A stretch of DNA of 64,000 nt, from assembly GCF_000190595.1 (NCBI RefSeq), contig NC_015167.1, positions 794,501-858,500 of the forward strand, given 5' to 3'. A program made the translations under genes and the position numbers. The notes beneath the pieces were generated by a model. It saw nothing but the letters and a program-made list of their open reading frames with translations, had not been told where the DNA came from and ran no database searches. This DNA is from Cellulophaga lytica DSM 7489. GTDB taxonomy: Bacteria > Bacteroidota > Bacteroidia > Flavobacteriales > Flavobacteriaceae. Below, piece after piece: positions 1 through 8,662 of this stretch (the stretch's first letter is position 1; every line of letters starts with the position of its first letter).

Positions 1-491
1 CCATTTTCATCTACCTCTACACCTGGTAATTTTTTTAACAAATCTTCTACATTGGCATCCTTTTTTGTTTTAAAAGAATTGACATTAAACTCTAAGGTGT
101 CTTTTTTTACAGTTACTGGTGCTGTAGCCTTGACAATTACCTCATCTAACAAATTTTCATCTGGTTGCAAATTAATTTGCCCTAAATTAATTTTGTTTTT
201 TGCTACTGTAATTTTATTAGTATAAGTTTTGTAGCCTATATAAGAAATAAACATATTTAAAGTAGCATCATAGGTTTTACCCTCTAATGTAAATGCTCCT
301 TTTTGATCTGTAATTGTATAAGTAACTAAAGAACTATCTTTTACTCTTTGTAAATAAACAGTTGCAGATTCTAGTGGTTGGTTATTATCTGCTGTAATAA
401 TAGTACCTGTAACAGTAAATGGTTGTTGTTTTGATTGAGAATAACTAGTTAATGTGGTTAGCATTACTACTAGCGATAAAAATAATTTCAT
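1..491 (-). CDS. Outer-membrane beta-barrel / TonB receptor-like protein, N-terminal part (partial)
   Basis: The reverse-strand frame opens with ATG at 491 and stays open to the window edge, giving 163 codons. The start is a signal peptide (MKLFLSLVVMLTTLTSYSQ). It is followed by a carboxypeptidase-regulatory-like Ig fold (about residues 25-105, with FISYIGYKTY) and then the opening of a plug domain (LDEVIVKA, later VEDLLKKLPGVEVDENG). This order is known from the TonB-dependent / OMP_b-brl_3 outer membrane family of Bacteroidota. The barrel lies outside the window, so substrate and exact subfamily cannot be read. It is 88 bp from the end of the glycerate kinase gene on the same strand and may or may not belong to that locus. 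Confidence 0.8.
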   Translation of the reverse strand, partial: MKLFLSLVVMLTTLTSYSQSKQQPFTVTGTIITADNNQPLESATVYLQRVKDSSLVTYTITDQKGAFTLEGKTYDATLNMFISYIGYKTYTNKITVAKNKINLGQINLQPDENLLDEVIVKATAPVTVKKDTLEFNVNSFKTKKDANVEDLLKKLPGVEVDEN

Positions 492-579
492 GTAAGTTTA
501 GCTTAGTTTGATAAAAGCAAATGTAATTTTATCAAAAACTATCCTTCTTAATAAAAACCTAAAAAACCTACAACAACTC

Positions 580-1767
580 TTAAAATATATTAAATTTTGT
601 AAAGATATTACTTACCTTAACTTTTTTTTGTGTTTTTCGCCTACTGGCAGAAAAAAAATTGAAGATACCGTCTTCTACAAGTTTAGCCGCATTATTAATA
701 CTATAATTTACACCCTTTTTAGGATTGTAAATTTCCAAAACATTATTTAACCCCATAACATTTAAGTCTGCCTCATTGGCATCTAATTTGCCACAAATAG
801 CTACTACCGGAATATTATATTGGTTTGCCAAATCTACCACTCCTTTTACTAATTTACCATTGTTAGTTTGACTGTCAATTTTACCTTCTCCAGTAACTAT
901 ATAATCTATTTTATTACTTTTTAATATTTTAGGAACCTCTGCCAACTCTAACAAAAATTTAATTCCACTAATAAACTCTGCATTAAAAAATGTTTTTAAT
1001 CCGTAAGCAGTACCACCAGCAGCTCCTGCACCTGGAACAAATGAATGATCTAATAACAAAGAATGCTTAATAACCGAGTTAAAATACTCTAAACCTTTAT
1101 CTAAGCTTTCTATATCTTTTTCTGTTGCTCCTTTTTGCTTTGCATACACTTTAGCTGCACCATTTTCTCCAAACAACGGATTGTCTACATCATTTACAGC
1201 ATAAAATTTTATTCGGTTTAATATTGTAACCGTGGCATTACGTTCTATTTTAAAAACTTTAGACAAGTTGTCTCCTATTGGGTTAAGCAACATACCATCT
1301 TCATTTACAAAAGAGTACCCTAGTGCTGCAGCCAAACCCATACCAGCATCTGTACTTGCACTACCCCCTAAACCTATATAAATATTTGTAGCTCCTTTTT
1401 TAATGGCATCTTTTATAAGTAAACCTGTACCAAAGGTAGATGTATTTTTAGCACTACGTTCTTTTGCTTTTAACAACTCTAAACCAGATGCTTTTGCTAA
1501 CTCTACGTAAGCTGTTTTGGTATCTTTATTTAATAAATAATATGCTCTTAATTTATCTCCTAATGGATTTACGGTGTCTACATATATTTTTTGCACCATA
1601 ATTTTACAGGCAACAGCTTCTAAAAAACCATCGCCACCATCTGATGCTAAAATTGATTTAACAGAAGATGATTTGTCTACTCGTTGCAAACCATTAGTAA
1701 TAGATTTTATTACCTCGTTAGCAGTAAGTGAGCCCTTAAACTTGTCTGGAATAACTAAATAATTCAT
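580..1767 (-). CDS. Glycerate 2-kinase (GarK/GlxK family)
   Basis: The product phosphorylates D-glycerate with ATP, giving 2-phosphoglycerate that enters lower glycolysis. The 395-residue protein begins MNYLVIPDKFKGSLTA, the family's typical opening. It carries the glycine-rich IGLGGSASTDAGMG segment (about residues 132-146), the PGAGAAGG loop (about 247) and YIVTGEGKID (about 290). The length is slightly above the usual 370-385 because of a basic C-terminal tail. The start lies 1 bp beyond the stop of the upstream symporter, so the two are very probably co-transcribed. In this locus it would consume the glycerate freed by the neighbouring GH63-type glycosidase. Confidence 0.93.
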   Translation of the reverse strand: MNYLVIPDKFKGSLTANEVIKSITNGLQRVDKSSSVKSILASDGGDGFLEAVACKIMVQKIYVDTVNPLGDKLRAYYLLNKDTKTAYVELAKASGLELLKAKERSAKNTSTFGTGLLIKDAIKKGATNIYIGLGGSASTDAGMGLAAALGYSFVNEDGMLLNPIGDNLSKVFKIERNATVTILNRIKFYAVNDVDNPLFGENGAAKVYAKQKGATEKDIESLDKGLEYFNSVIKHSLLLDHSFVPGAGAAGGTAYGLKTFFNAEFISGIKFLLELAEVPKILKSNKIDYIVTGEGKIDSQTNNGKLVKGVVDLANQYNIPVVAICGKLDANEADLNVMGLNNVLEIYNPKKGVNYSINNAAKLVEDGIFNFFSASRRKTQKKVKVSNIFTKFNIF

Positions 1768-1768
1768 A

Positions 1769-3415
1769 CTAACTATATATATGGGGGATTAAAAAACTTA
1801 AAATTAGTATTAGGACAAAAAAGCCTAATAATATGTATACTTCTTTTATTAAAAAATCTGACTTTTTAGGGAATACATTTATTAGTAAACCAGTATTGCT
1901 TTTTTGCCACCCTGTTAGGTAACTTACCAAATAACTAATACTTAATGTGAGTAATACCCCAGTAAAGTTTAACCAAATCCAAAAAATATGTATTCCTAGA
2001 TCTATACCTACAATATTTTGCATTGTTTTAGAAAAAATAAGATTTACCAAAACACCTATTAAAATACCTGCATTTATACCTTTATAATTTACTTTTTTAG
2101 AAAACATAGCTAATAAAAAAGTAACCAAAACTGGTCCGTAAAAAACAGATCCAATTGCATTAATAATTTCTATTACTGCACTTTTACTACCTCCAAATAA
2201 AAATGAGCTAGCCATACATACCAATCCCCAAAAGACTACTGACATTTTAGAAACTAACATGTATTTTTTTGATGATATTTTTTTATTGCCTCTTTTAAAA
2301 AAATCCTCAACTGTTACAGCAGACAAAGAGTTTACTGTAGAACTTAAAGTAGACATTGCTGCAGAAAGTATTCCCACCATTAACAAACCAATTAACCCGT
2401 GGGGTAAATATTTGGTAATAAAAATAGGTATCATTAAATCTGCTTTGGCACCAGAAGCGGCATATTCTGCTGGGAAATACTTTTCTGTCATTACCGCAAT
2501 ATCATTAAAAAAGTCTGGAGCTTTTATTACTAACGTACCCACTACTAAACCAATTGTACAGTACAATAACACAACAGGAAAACGCAATAAACCGTTAGCC
2601 AGTAACAATTTACGTATTGTACCTTCATCTTTAGCAGATAGTAAGCGTTGTGCCTGTGTTTGGTCGCACCCATAGTAAGACGCATACAGAAAAAAACCAC
2701 CTATTAACATTGGCCATAAGCCATACTCTTGCCCTTCTCCTATGCCCCAATTAAAATCTACTACCTGTAGCCTTTCTGTAGCAAAGCCTTCTCCTATGCC
2801 TCCGTGTGTATTTAGTAAAGACCAACCATAAAATAGGCACACAATTAAACCTACAAAAAGAATTATCATTTGTATGGCATCTCCCCACACAACAGCTTTC
2901 ATACCACCTTGCCATGAATATATTATGGTTATTACACTTATAATTAATACAGTGTATACATAATCTATATCTAATACGGCTTGTAATATTATAGAAATGG
3001 TATACACCATTACACCAGTGGCTAACGCTCTACTTATTAAAAAAACAACACTTAAAATCATACGAGTAGAAGAATGGAAACGCCTTTCTACAAACTCATA
3101 TATACTTACCACTCCAGATCTAAATAAAGGAGGGACTATAATGACCATTATAAAAATCATTGCAAGGGGAACAGCAAATTCAAATGTTAACCATTTCATC
3201 CCTCCTCCTAATTTTAAACCTACAAAAGCAGGTGCAGATATAAAACTAATAGCAGACAATTGTGTGGCCATAGTAGATAGGCTTAAAGGAAACCACCCTA
3301 AGCTTTTACCTCCTAAAAAGTAATCGCTAGAATCTTTGTTTTCCTTAAAAAAATAGCCCATTGCCAAGAAACCAAAAAGGTAAAGCCCAACAATTGCATA
3401 GTCTATATAGTTCAT
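1769..3415 (-). CDS. Sodium:solute symporter (SSS family)
   Basis: This 548-residue inner-membrane transporter has about 13-14 hydrophobic helices. The N-terminal helix (DYAIVGLYLFGFLAMGYF), the FLGGKSLGWFPLS segment and the GILSAAMSTLSSTVNS motif (about residue 350) are typical of sodium-coupled SSS carriers for sugars, osmolytes and organic acids. It sits between a GH63-type glycosidase (11 bp upstream) and glycerate kinase (1 bp downstream), all on one strand. The likely cargo is therefore the glycoside itself or one of its cleavage products. The exact substrate is inference. Confidence 0.9.
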   Translation of the reverse strand: MNYIDYAIVGLYLFGFLAMGYFFKENKDSSDYFLGGKSLGWFPLSLSTMATQLSAISFISAPAFVGLKLGGGMKWLTFEFAVPLAMIFIMVIIVPPLFRSGVVSIYEFVERRFHSSTRMILSVVFLISRALATGVMVYTISIILQAVLDIDYVYTVLIISVITIIYSWQGGMKAVVWGDAIQMIILFVGLIVCLFYGWSLLNTHGGIGEGFATERLQVVDFNWGIGEGQEYGLWPMLIGGFFLYASYYGCDQTQAQRLLSAKDEGTIRKLLLANGLLRFPVVLLYCTIGLVVGTLVIKAPDFFNDIAVMTEKYFPAEYAASGAKADLMIPIFITKYLPHGLIGLLMVGILSAAMSTLSSTVNSLSAVTVEDFFKRGNKKISSKKYMLVSKMSVVFWGLVCMASSFLFGGSKSAVIEIINAIGSVFYGPVLVTFLLAMFSKKVNYKGINAGILIGVLVNLIFSKTMQNIVGIDLGIHIFWIWLNFTGVLLTLSISYLVSYLTGWQKSNTGLLINVFPKKSDFLIKEVYILLGFFVLILILSFLIPHIYS

Positions 3416-3426
3416 ACTCTGTTTAA

Positions 3427-4728
3427 TTAATTATTTAAAAAATCTATAAGCAGTGCAGCACTCCATGAAAAATTATCTCCTCCATACCCTGCATTTTCAG
3501 TTCCTTTTTTACAGTTAAAGTACTCGTAAAAACCATATTTTTCAATAAGTTCTATTGAGTCTTCTTTTACGCGCTCTGCAATATTATTGTATTCGTAATT
3601 TTTTAATCCATTAAATAAAATCCAGTTCATATTAATCCAAACAGGACCTCTCCAGTATTTTTTAGGATCAAAACGATCGCTTTCTGGATCAAAAGAAGCA
3701 CATAAGTATTTGTCTTCTCCTCCAAACTTTGTCATCATTGTATTTACCAATATATCTGCTCTTTCTTTACTTGGTATATTAGCATACAATGGCGAAAAAG
3801 ATGATGATGTTACAAAACTTATAGGCTTATTTTTTCTTAAATCATAATGCACATACGCACCCAATTCTTTATCCCAAAGTTTTTTATTAAATCCTTTTAT
3901 ACTTTTTACTTGCCATTTTACAAGTTGTGCTATTTTATCATCATTATCACCTATAAGTGTATACAAGTTAATTAATGCCTGGTTAGACTTTATTAACATA
4001 GCATTAAACAATGGGTCTATTACTAAAAAAGGAGATAACTCTGCTATTTTAGCATCATTATAGTTGTTTTCTTTTGCTATTTCTATAATGTACAAGTAAT
4101 GGTCATACTCTCTTTTACTTGGTCTTTGTGAGGCATCTACATGTGTAGTATCTCTACGTTCAAAAGTATACTCTGGCGGATTCATAGTTTCCCAAATATC
4201 ATCCCAAATAGGAGAGTTATCTGTACCTGACTCCCAATTGTGGTAAATAAATACCAAGCCTTCATCATTTACATCTCTATTTTCATAAAAATATTTATGA
4301 TTGTCATAAACCTTATCTATTTGGCTCTTAATATAGCCAAACATATCTTCTTTGTCTTTTGCTATTCTGTACATTTCTTCTAGCACAAAACCTGTTACAG
4401 GAGGTTGCGTCATTCCTGTAGATTTGTATTTTTTTGATGATACAGGACTTAAATCAGACCTGTGTACATCTGCTCCAGGAAAGTAGGTATCGCTTTCGTT
4501 ATGAAAAACAATGTGTGGTATAAAACCATTATCCCATTGTGCGTCTAACAAAGTTGCTATTTCTTGCTTTGCCTTTGATACGTCATAATAAGCCTGACCT
4601 ATAGCTATAAAACCACTATCCCATTTCCATTGAAAAGGATACAACCCCTTACACGGAATTGTAAATCCTCCTGGTTGAAAATTTTCATCTAATACATTAA
4701 TGGCTTGCGATATTAACCTCTCTTTCAT
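3427..4728 (-). CDS. GH63-type alpha-glycosidase, probable mannosylglycerate/glucosylglycerate hydrolase
   Basis: The protein is 433 residues from the chosen ATG at 4728. An in-frame ATG at 4767 lies inside an intercistronic hairpin and would add an unconserved 13-residue leader. It has the (alpha/alpha)6 toroid look of GH63 and related clan-G enzymes. Visible motifs are LYPFQWKWDSGF near the start, YHNWESGTDNSP (the Asp is the likely general acid), YWRGPVWINMNW and a terminal GDNFSWSAALL. The length matches the small soluble mannosylglycerate/glucosylglycerate hydrolases rather than eukaryotic glucosidase I. No signal peptide is present, so it should act in the cytoplasm after import. The neighbouring glycerate kinase supports a glycerate-releasing substrate. 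A trehalase-like or other clan-G activity remains possible. Confidence 0.75.
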   Translation of the reverse strand: MKERLISQAINVLDENFQPGGFTIPCKGLYPFQWKWDSGFIAIGQAYYDVSKAKQEIATLLDAQWDNGFIPHIVFHNESDTYFPGADVHRSDLSPVSSKKYKSTGMTQPPVTGFVLEEMYRIAKDKEDMFGYIKSQIDKVYDNHKYFYENRDVNDEGLVFIYHNWESGTDNSPIWDDIWETMNPPEYTFERRDTTHVDASQRPSKREYDHYLYIIEIAKENNYNDAKIAELSPFLVIDPLFNAMLIKSNQALINLYTLIGDNDDKIAQLVKWQVKSIKGFNKKLWDKELGAYVHYDLRKNKPISFVTSSSFSPLYANIPSKERADILVNTMMTKFGGEDKYLCASFDPESDRFDPKKYWRGPVWINMNWILFNGLKNYEYNNIAERVKEDSIELIEKYGFYEYFNCKKGTENAGYGGDNFSWSAALLIDFLNN

Positions 4729-4741
4729 AAAAAAATGTTGA

Positions 4742-4790
4742 ATTAAACACACTGGCGGCACTGACATCCGCCAATGTGTTTTTTAATAAT
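4742..4790 (-). promoter_or_regulatory. Intercistronic hairpin between TonB receptor and glycosidase genes
   Basis: Two 14-nt arms (4745-4758 and 4768-4781) pair with one mismatch around a 9-nt loop, extended by flanking A/T runs. It lies between the receptor stop and the glycosidase start. On the transcribed strand the downstream side is only weakly U-rich, so it may be a leaky terminator or an mRNA-stabilising element that lets the receptor be made at a higher level than the enzymes. Confidence 0.6.
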
Positions 4791-4811
4791 TATAAACAAA
4801 AAACTACTAAC

Positions 4812-7406
4812 TTAAAATTTGAATGTTGCGTTTAAAAATACTCTTGTTGGCAACACTGGACGGCCTACAAAAAACTCCTCATCTGTTTGGTTGTTACCTA
4901 ACCTTGGTGAGCCCTCTGTAATACCATCTGAATTAAAAAGATTAAATACCTGTGTACCTATTCTTAATGTTTCTCCTTCTTCACTTAAACTAAAAGTATA
5001 TCCTAAATTAAGGTTAGAAATACCTATTGCGTCTAATTCTATTGTATTTGTTTCATTAGTAAACTTTTTACCTGTGTAGTTAAAATCAAAACTAGCATCT
5101 AGCTTAGCATCATCATAACTAAGGCCTAAAGCACTAATAACGTTTGGTTGTCTTCTTAACTCGTTTCCTTCTATAGCAGGGTCATTTTCAGATTTTGTAA
5201 TCTCATGATCTTGGTATGTAAAAGATCCTGTAAAAGCAAAGTTATCTGCAAAACTCCAGTTCCAAGTACCCTCAAAACCATATGTATTAGAATCTTGCTT
5301 ATCTACTTCTTCTATAAAACCACCATCTGGAGCATTAACAAAGCTAACAGAGCGTCTGTCTTTTAAACTAACATCATATATTGCTGCTGTTGCAGAAAAA
5401 CCAGGAACGCCGTATTTAATACCTAACTCTCCTTGAAGGATTTTTTCTGTATCATATGAAGAAGGATTTCCAAAATCATCAAACTTTGTACCTCTTAATT
5501 CAGGAAAGAAATACCCTCTAGAAAAGTTACCATAAACACTTAAGTTATCATTTACTTTATATAATGCCGCTGCTGCCACTGCAAAATCATCTGCATACAC
5601 ATGGCCTCTTGTATAACTACCATCTCCCCAAGTAACGTTATCTAAACCTGCTATACCTGTATTATCTACTAGGTATGATGTTGTACCTTCATTTTCTATA
5701 TCACCAGAAGCTCTCTCATATCTAATACCAAAATCTAAATTCCATCGGTCTAGTTTAATTTCATCTGCTATAAAAGCTGCTATTTTATTACTAGAAATAT
5801 TACGGTTTGTATATGCTAAACCTCTGTTTGTAACTCCGTTTACACTATAACCAGAAACATTTACTAAGCTAGGTCTGTTATTGTATTCTCCTAAATACCT
5901 TGTTATAACATTAAAATCTCCTGCCTCTGATCTAGAAAAGAAAGTACCAAAAGTTAGGTTGTGCACGCCTGCTGTTTTGGTTAGTTTTATATCTGCCATA
6001 AGCTCACGCAAAGGTCTATCTCTATCTAAAATTCTGTTTTCAAAAAGCAGAGCATCTGCAGCTAAAGGCTGCCCATTTAAGTATGTAAAATCTCCACTTG
6101 CCAAGCTTCTTGCATCTAAATACTCTTGTTGTGTTTCTACAACTTTAGCTCCGTCTACACCACTACCGTCTAAAAACAAATTAAACTGGTGCGCATATTT
6201 AGAGTAACGTAGTTTTGCATCTAGTTTAAAGCTACTATCAAACCTATGCTTAAAGTCTGCCATTATGTAAGATCCTTTAGTAGACACACCATCTTGTATT
6301 GGAGATGTGTAAATACCGTCTGGAGTTCTGTAAGATATGTCTTGAGCTGCAGCTGTTTGTAGCGTAAAAATTTCGTTGCCATCATTACCATAAGGTCTTT
6401 CTCTAGAGCCACCTTCTAATGGGTAAGGCAAGAAAAACTGCACCTGATCATCTATATATTGACCAGAAATTGTAATTGAACCCTTTTCTGTAACGTGCTT
6501 AATATTACCTCTTAATTGAAAACCTTCTGTTGGTAAACCTGTAATAATTGGTCCTTCATCATACCTGTAAAACCCAGATAATGCATAAAAGGTTTTAGAA
6601 TCTTCACCACCTAATGGACCGCTAGTAACAAAATCTGCTTTGTACCTAGAGTTGCTACCAAACTCGGTTCTTAATGTAGTTTTTTGCTGAACTGTACCAG
6701 TAATACTTGTATAGTTTATAATACCTGCAACAGAACCTACACCATATAATATTGATGATCCACCACGTACAAATTCTAAACTTTTAATACCTATATCGTT
6801 CCTAAAATACACATCATGTGCAGATGAGTTTAAACCAAATGTACTTAACACTGGCATACCGTCTATTTGTAATGGGTTAAACTGGTATTGGCCACCAGAA
6901 GGCAAACCTCTAACAAAAATGTTAGATGCTACCTCACCACCACCACCTTCTGCGGTAATACCCGGTACACTACGTAGCACATCTGCCTGGCTACTTGTAT
7001 TTACTTTTGCCAATTGTTTTGCCCCTAAAGAGGTTACAGATAAAGGCGTTTCTTTTTGAGATCTTTTTGTAGATGTTGCTGTAAGTAAAACCTCATCTAA
7101 CTGCTGACCATCTGCATTTAAAACAAAGTTTAATGTAACAGACGACCCAGATAAATTAACTGTTTTTTCTACTGTAGTATATCCTATATAGGTTACTCTT
7201 ACTATTTGCGAACCACTTAAACCAGTGCTTAACGTATAGTTTCCATCAAAATCTGATGTTGTTCCTTCACTTGTGCCTTTAATAATAATGTTTGCTCCAT
7301 CTATTGGAACACCGTCTGCATCTTTAACCGTACCAGAAATATCTGTTTGACCAAACACTCCTGTAACGCTAAAAATTAATGCAAATGCAATAATTAAGTT
7401 TTTCAT
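4812..7406 (-). CDS. TonB-dependent receptor with carboxypeptidase-like N-terminal domain
   Basis: This is an 864-residue outer-membrane importer. It has a signal peptide (MKNLIIAFALIFSVTGVFGQ), a CarboxypepD_reg-like domain (about 20-105), a plug domain with the VLRSVPGITAEGGGG and RGLPSGG signatures, and a 22-strand-type barrel ending in an aromatic strand (VFLNATFKF). No SusD partner is adjacent, so it resembles receptors for small glycosides or siderophore-like ligands rather than a SusCD polysaccharide pair. It heads a four-gene co-directional set with the glycosidase, symporter and glycerate kinase and faces a divergent LacI regulator. Its likely job is outer-membrane uptake of the same glycoside. 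Confidence 0.92.
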   Translation of the reverse strand: MKNLIIAFALIFSVTGVFGQTDISGTVKDADGVPIDGANIIIKGTSEGTTSDFDGNYTLSTGLSGSQIVRVTYIGYTTVEKTVNLSGSSVTLNFVLNADGQQLDEVLLTATSTKRSQKETPLSVTSLGAKQLAKVNTSSQADVLRSVPGITAEGGGGEVASNIFVRGLPSGGQYQFNPLQIDGMPVLSTFGLNSSAHDVYFRNDIGIKSLEFVRGGSSILYGVGSVAGIINYTSITGTVQQKTTLRTEFGSNSRYKADFVTSGPLGGEDSKTFYALSGFYRYDEGPIITGLPTEGFQLRGNIKHVTEKGSITISGQYIDDQVQFFLPYPLEGGSRERPYGNDGNEIFTLQTAAAQDISYRTPDGIYTSPIQDGVSTKGSYIMADFKHRFDSSFKLDAKLRYSKYAHQFNLFLDGSGVDGAKVVETQQEYLDARSLASGDFTYLNGQPLAADALLFENRILDRDRPLRELMADIKLTKTAGVHNLTFGTFFSRSEAGDFNVITRYLGEYNNRPSLVNVSGYSVNGVTNRGLAYTNRNISSNKIAAFIADEIKLDRWNLDFGIRYERASGDIENEGTTSYLVDNTGIAGLDNVTWGDGSYTRGHVYADDFAVAAAALYKVNDNLSVYGNFSRGYFFPELRGTKFDDFGNPSSYDTEKILQGELGIKYGVPGFSATAAIYDVSLKDRRSVSFVNAPDGGFIEEVDKQDSNTYGFEGTWNWSFADNFAFTGSFTYQDHEITKSENDPAIEGNELRRQPNVISALGLSYDDAKLDASFDFNYTGKKFTNETNTIELDAIGISNLNLGYTFSLSEEGETLRIGTQVFNLFNSDGITEGSPRLGNNQTDEEFFVGRPVLPTRVFLNATFKF

Positions 7407-7476
7407 TTTGTTGAGTTTTTAATAATGTTAAGTTTGTAGTCAGTTATTTATATAATGTACAATTGCAAAGTAAATT

Positions 7477-7495
7477 TATAACGATAATCGTAATA
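7477..7495. promoter_or_regulatory. Imperfect palindrome upstream of the TonB receptor
   Basis: The core ACGATAATCGT (7481-7491) is a perfect 5-1-5 palindrome, and the next pairs outward match with one mismatch. It sits about 75-90 bp upstream of the receptor start, in the divergent region shared with the LacI regulator. It may be a further operator or part of a promoter. The sequence does not decide. Confidence 0.35.
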
Positions 7496-7523
7496 AATGA
7501 GCAATTTTATTGCAAAAACATAA

Positions 7524-7549
7524 CGCAAACGTTTGTGCAATCGATTGCA
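7524..7549. promoter_or_regulatory. Two adjacent LacI-type operators
   Basis: CAAACGTTTG (7526-7535) and TGCAATCGATTGCA (7536-7549) are perfect palindromes placed end to end, each with the central CG that is typical of LacI/GalR operators. They lie between the divergent TonB receptor and LacI genes. They are probably bound by the regulator encoded from 7595, controlling the catabolic operon and perhaps its own gene. Confidence 0.7.
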
Positions 7550-7594
7550 TAAATGTTTTTTTTTGACTATATTAACTTACAAACCCCAAAGTAA

Positions 7595-8620
7595 ATGGCT
7601 AAACAAGGAAACATAACGTTAAAAGAACTGTCAAAAAGGCTAAATGTATCTGTATCAACAGTTTCTAGAGCATTAAATAATCATCCAGATATTAGTCCGG
7701 CTACAATTAAAAAAGTACAGGACCTTGCTAAGCAATTAAACTATATACCAAACCTTTTTGCAAAAGGTTTTAGAGCTAAAAAAACAAATACATTAGGTGT
7801 TGTAGTACCAAACATTTGCCATATATACACCTCTACCATTTTAAAAGGCATTTTAACCCAAGCAGAATCTTTAGGTTACAGAGTTATTATATCTGAATCT
7901 AAAAATAATGAAGAGAAACAGATAGAAATGCTAAAAACTATGATACAGTTTGGAGTAGATGGTGTATTAATGTCTTTGGCTAGAAAAACAAAATCTATGG
8001 ATGGCATTTTAGGTATTTTAAACCGTATTCCTTTGGTGTTGTTTGATAAAGTGTCTGATAAAATCCCGTGTTCGCAAATTGTTATAGATGATGAAGAAGC
8101 GTCATACAACGCTGTTATGCATTTAATTGGACTGGGTAAAAAACGAATTGCTATTTTAAAAGAAACAGAAAACTCATACAACTCTGAAAAAAGATTTAGT
8201 GGTTACAAACGTGCCTTAGCAGCTTCTAATATTACGTTGGATGACACTTTAATTTTTAATGCTGAAGCTGTTTCGTTAGAAAGTGGAAAGCGAATAACAA
8301 AACAAATTGCAGCTATGGAAACTAAACCCGATGCCATTTTTGCTATTACTGATAATGCAGCAATTGGAGCCATACAAACCTTAAAAGAGCACAATATTAA
8401 AATTCCTGATGAAATTGCTGTTGTAGGTTTTAGCAACTCTACAAAAGCAACAATTATATCTCCTAGCCTTACAACCGTAAACCAACCAGGAAGTAAAATT
8501 GGCGCAACTGCTGTTAATTATTTATTGCATGAAATATTAAACCCAAAAGAAAATATGGTAACCAAAACCATAGAGGTAAAAACAAATTTAGTTGTTAGAG
8601 AGTCTACCTTTAAAGGATAA
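7595..8620 (+). CDS. LacI/GalR-family transcriptional regulator
   Basis: The 341-residue protein has an N-terminal helix-turn-helix (about 8-29, TLKELSKRLNVSVSTVSRAL) with the hinge region LNYIPNLFAKGF, followed by a periplasmic-binding-protein-like sensor domain (about 62-341, starting TLGVVVPNI). It is divergent from the TonB receptor/glycosidase/symporter/kinase operon, with two LacI-type palindromes in between. By family knowledge it should sense a sugar or glycoside intermediate and repress the locus until the substrate is present. The ligand is not readable from sequence. Confidence 0.93.
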   Translation: MAKQGNITLKELSKRLNVSVSTVSRALNNHPDISPATIKKVQDLAKQLNYIPNLFAKGFRAKKTNTLGVVVPNICHIYTSTILKGILTQAESLGYRVIISESKNNEEKQIEMLKTMIQFGVDGVLMSLARKTKSMDGILGILNRIPLVLFDKVSDKIPCSQIVIDDEEASYNAVMHLIGLGKKRIAILKETENSYNSEKRFSGYKRALAASNITLDDTLIFNAEAVSLESGKRITKQIAAMETKPDAIFAITDNAAIGAIQTLKEHNIKIPDEIAVVGFSNSTKATIISPSLTTVNQPGSKIGATAVNYLLHEILNPKENMVTKTIEVKTNLVVRESTFKG

Positions 8621-8662
8621 ACCACTAACAACTAAAGTTTTATTCTAAAAAAAATAAATTCT

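Noticed and set aside
508-750. 80-codon forward frame near the left edge
   Set aside because: It overlaps the end of glycerate kinase on the other strand, is low-complexity Lys/Asn/Phe/Ile-rich and has no domain. It is a shadow frame.
4729-4767. Upstream ATG for the GH63-type enzyme
   Set aside because: It sits inside the intercistronic hairpin and adds a 13-residue leader without homology to the family; the start at 4728 fits better.
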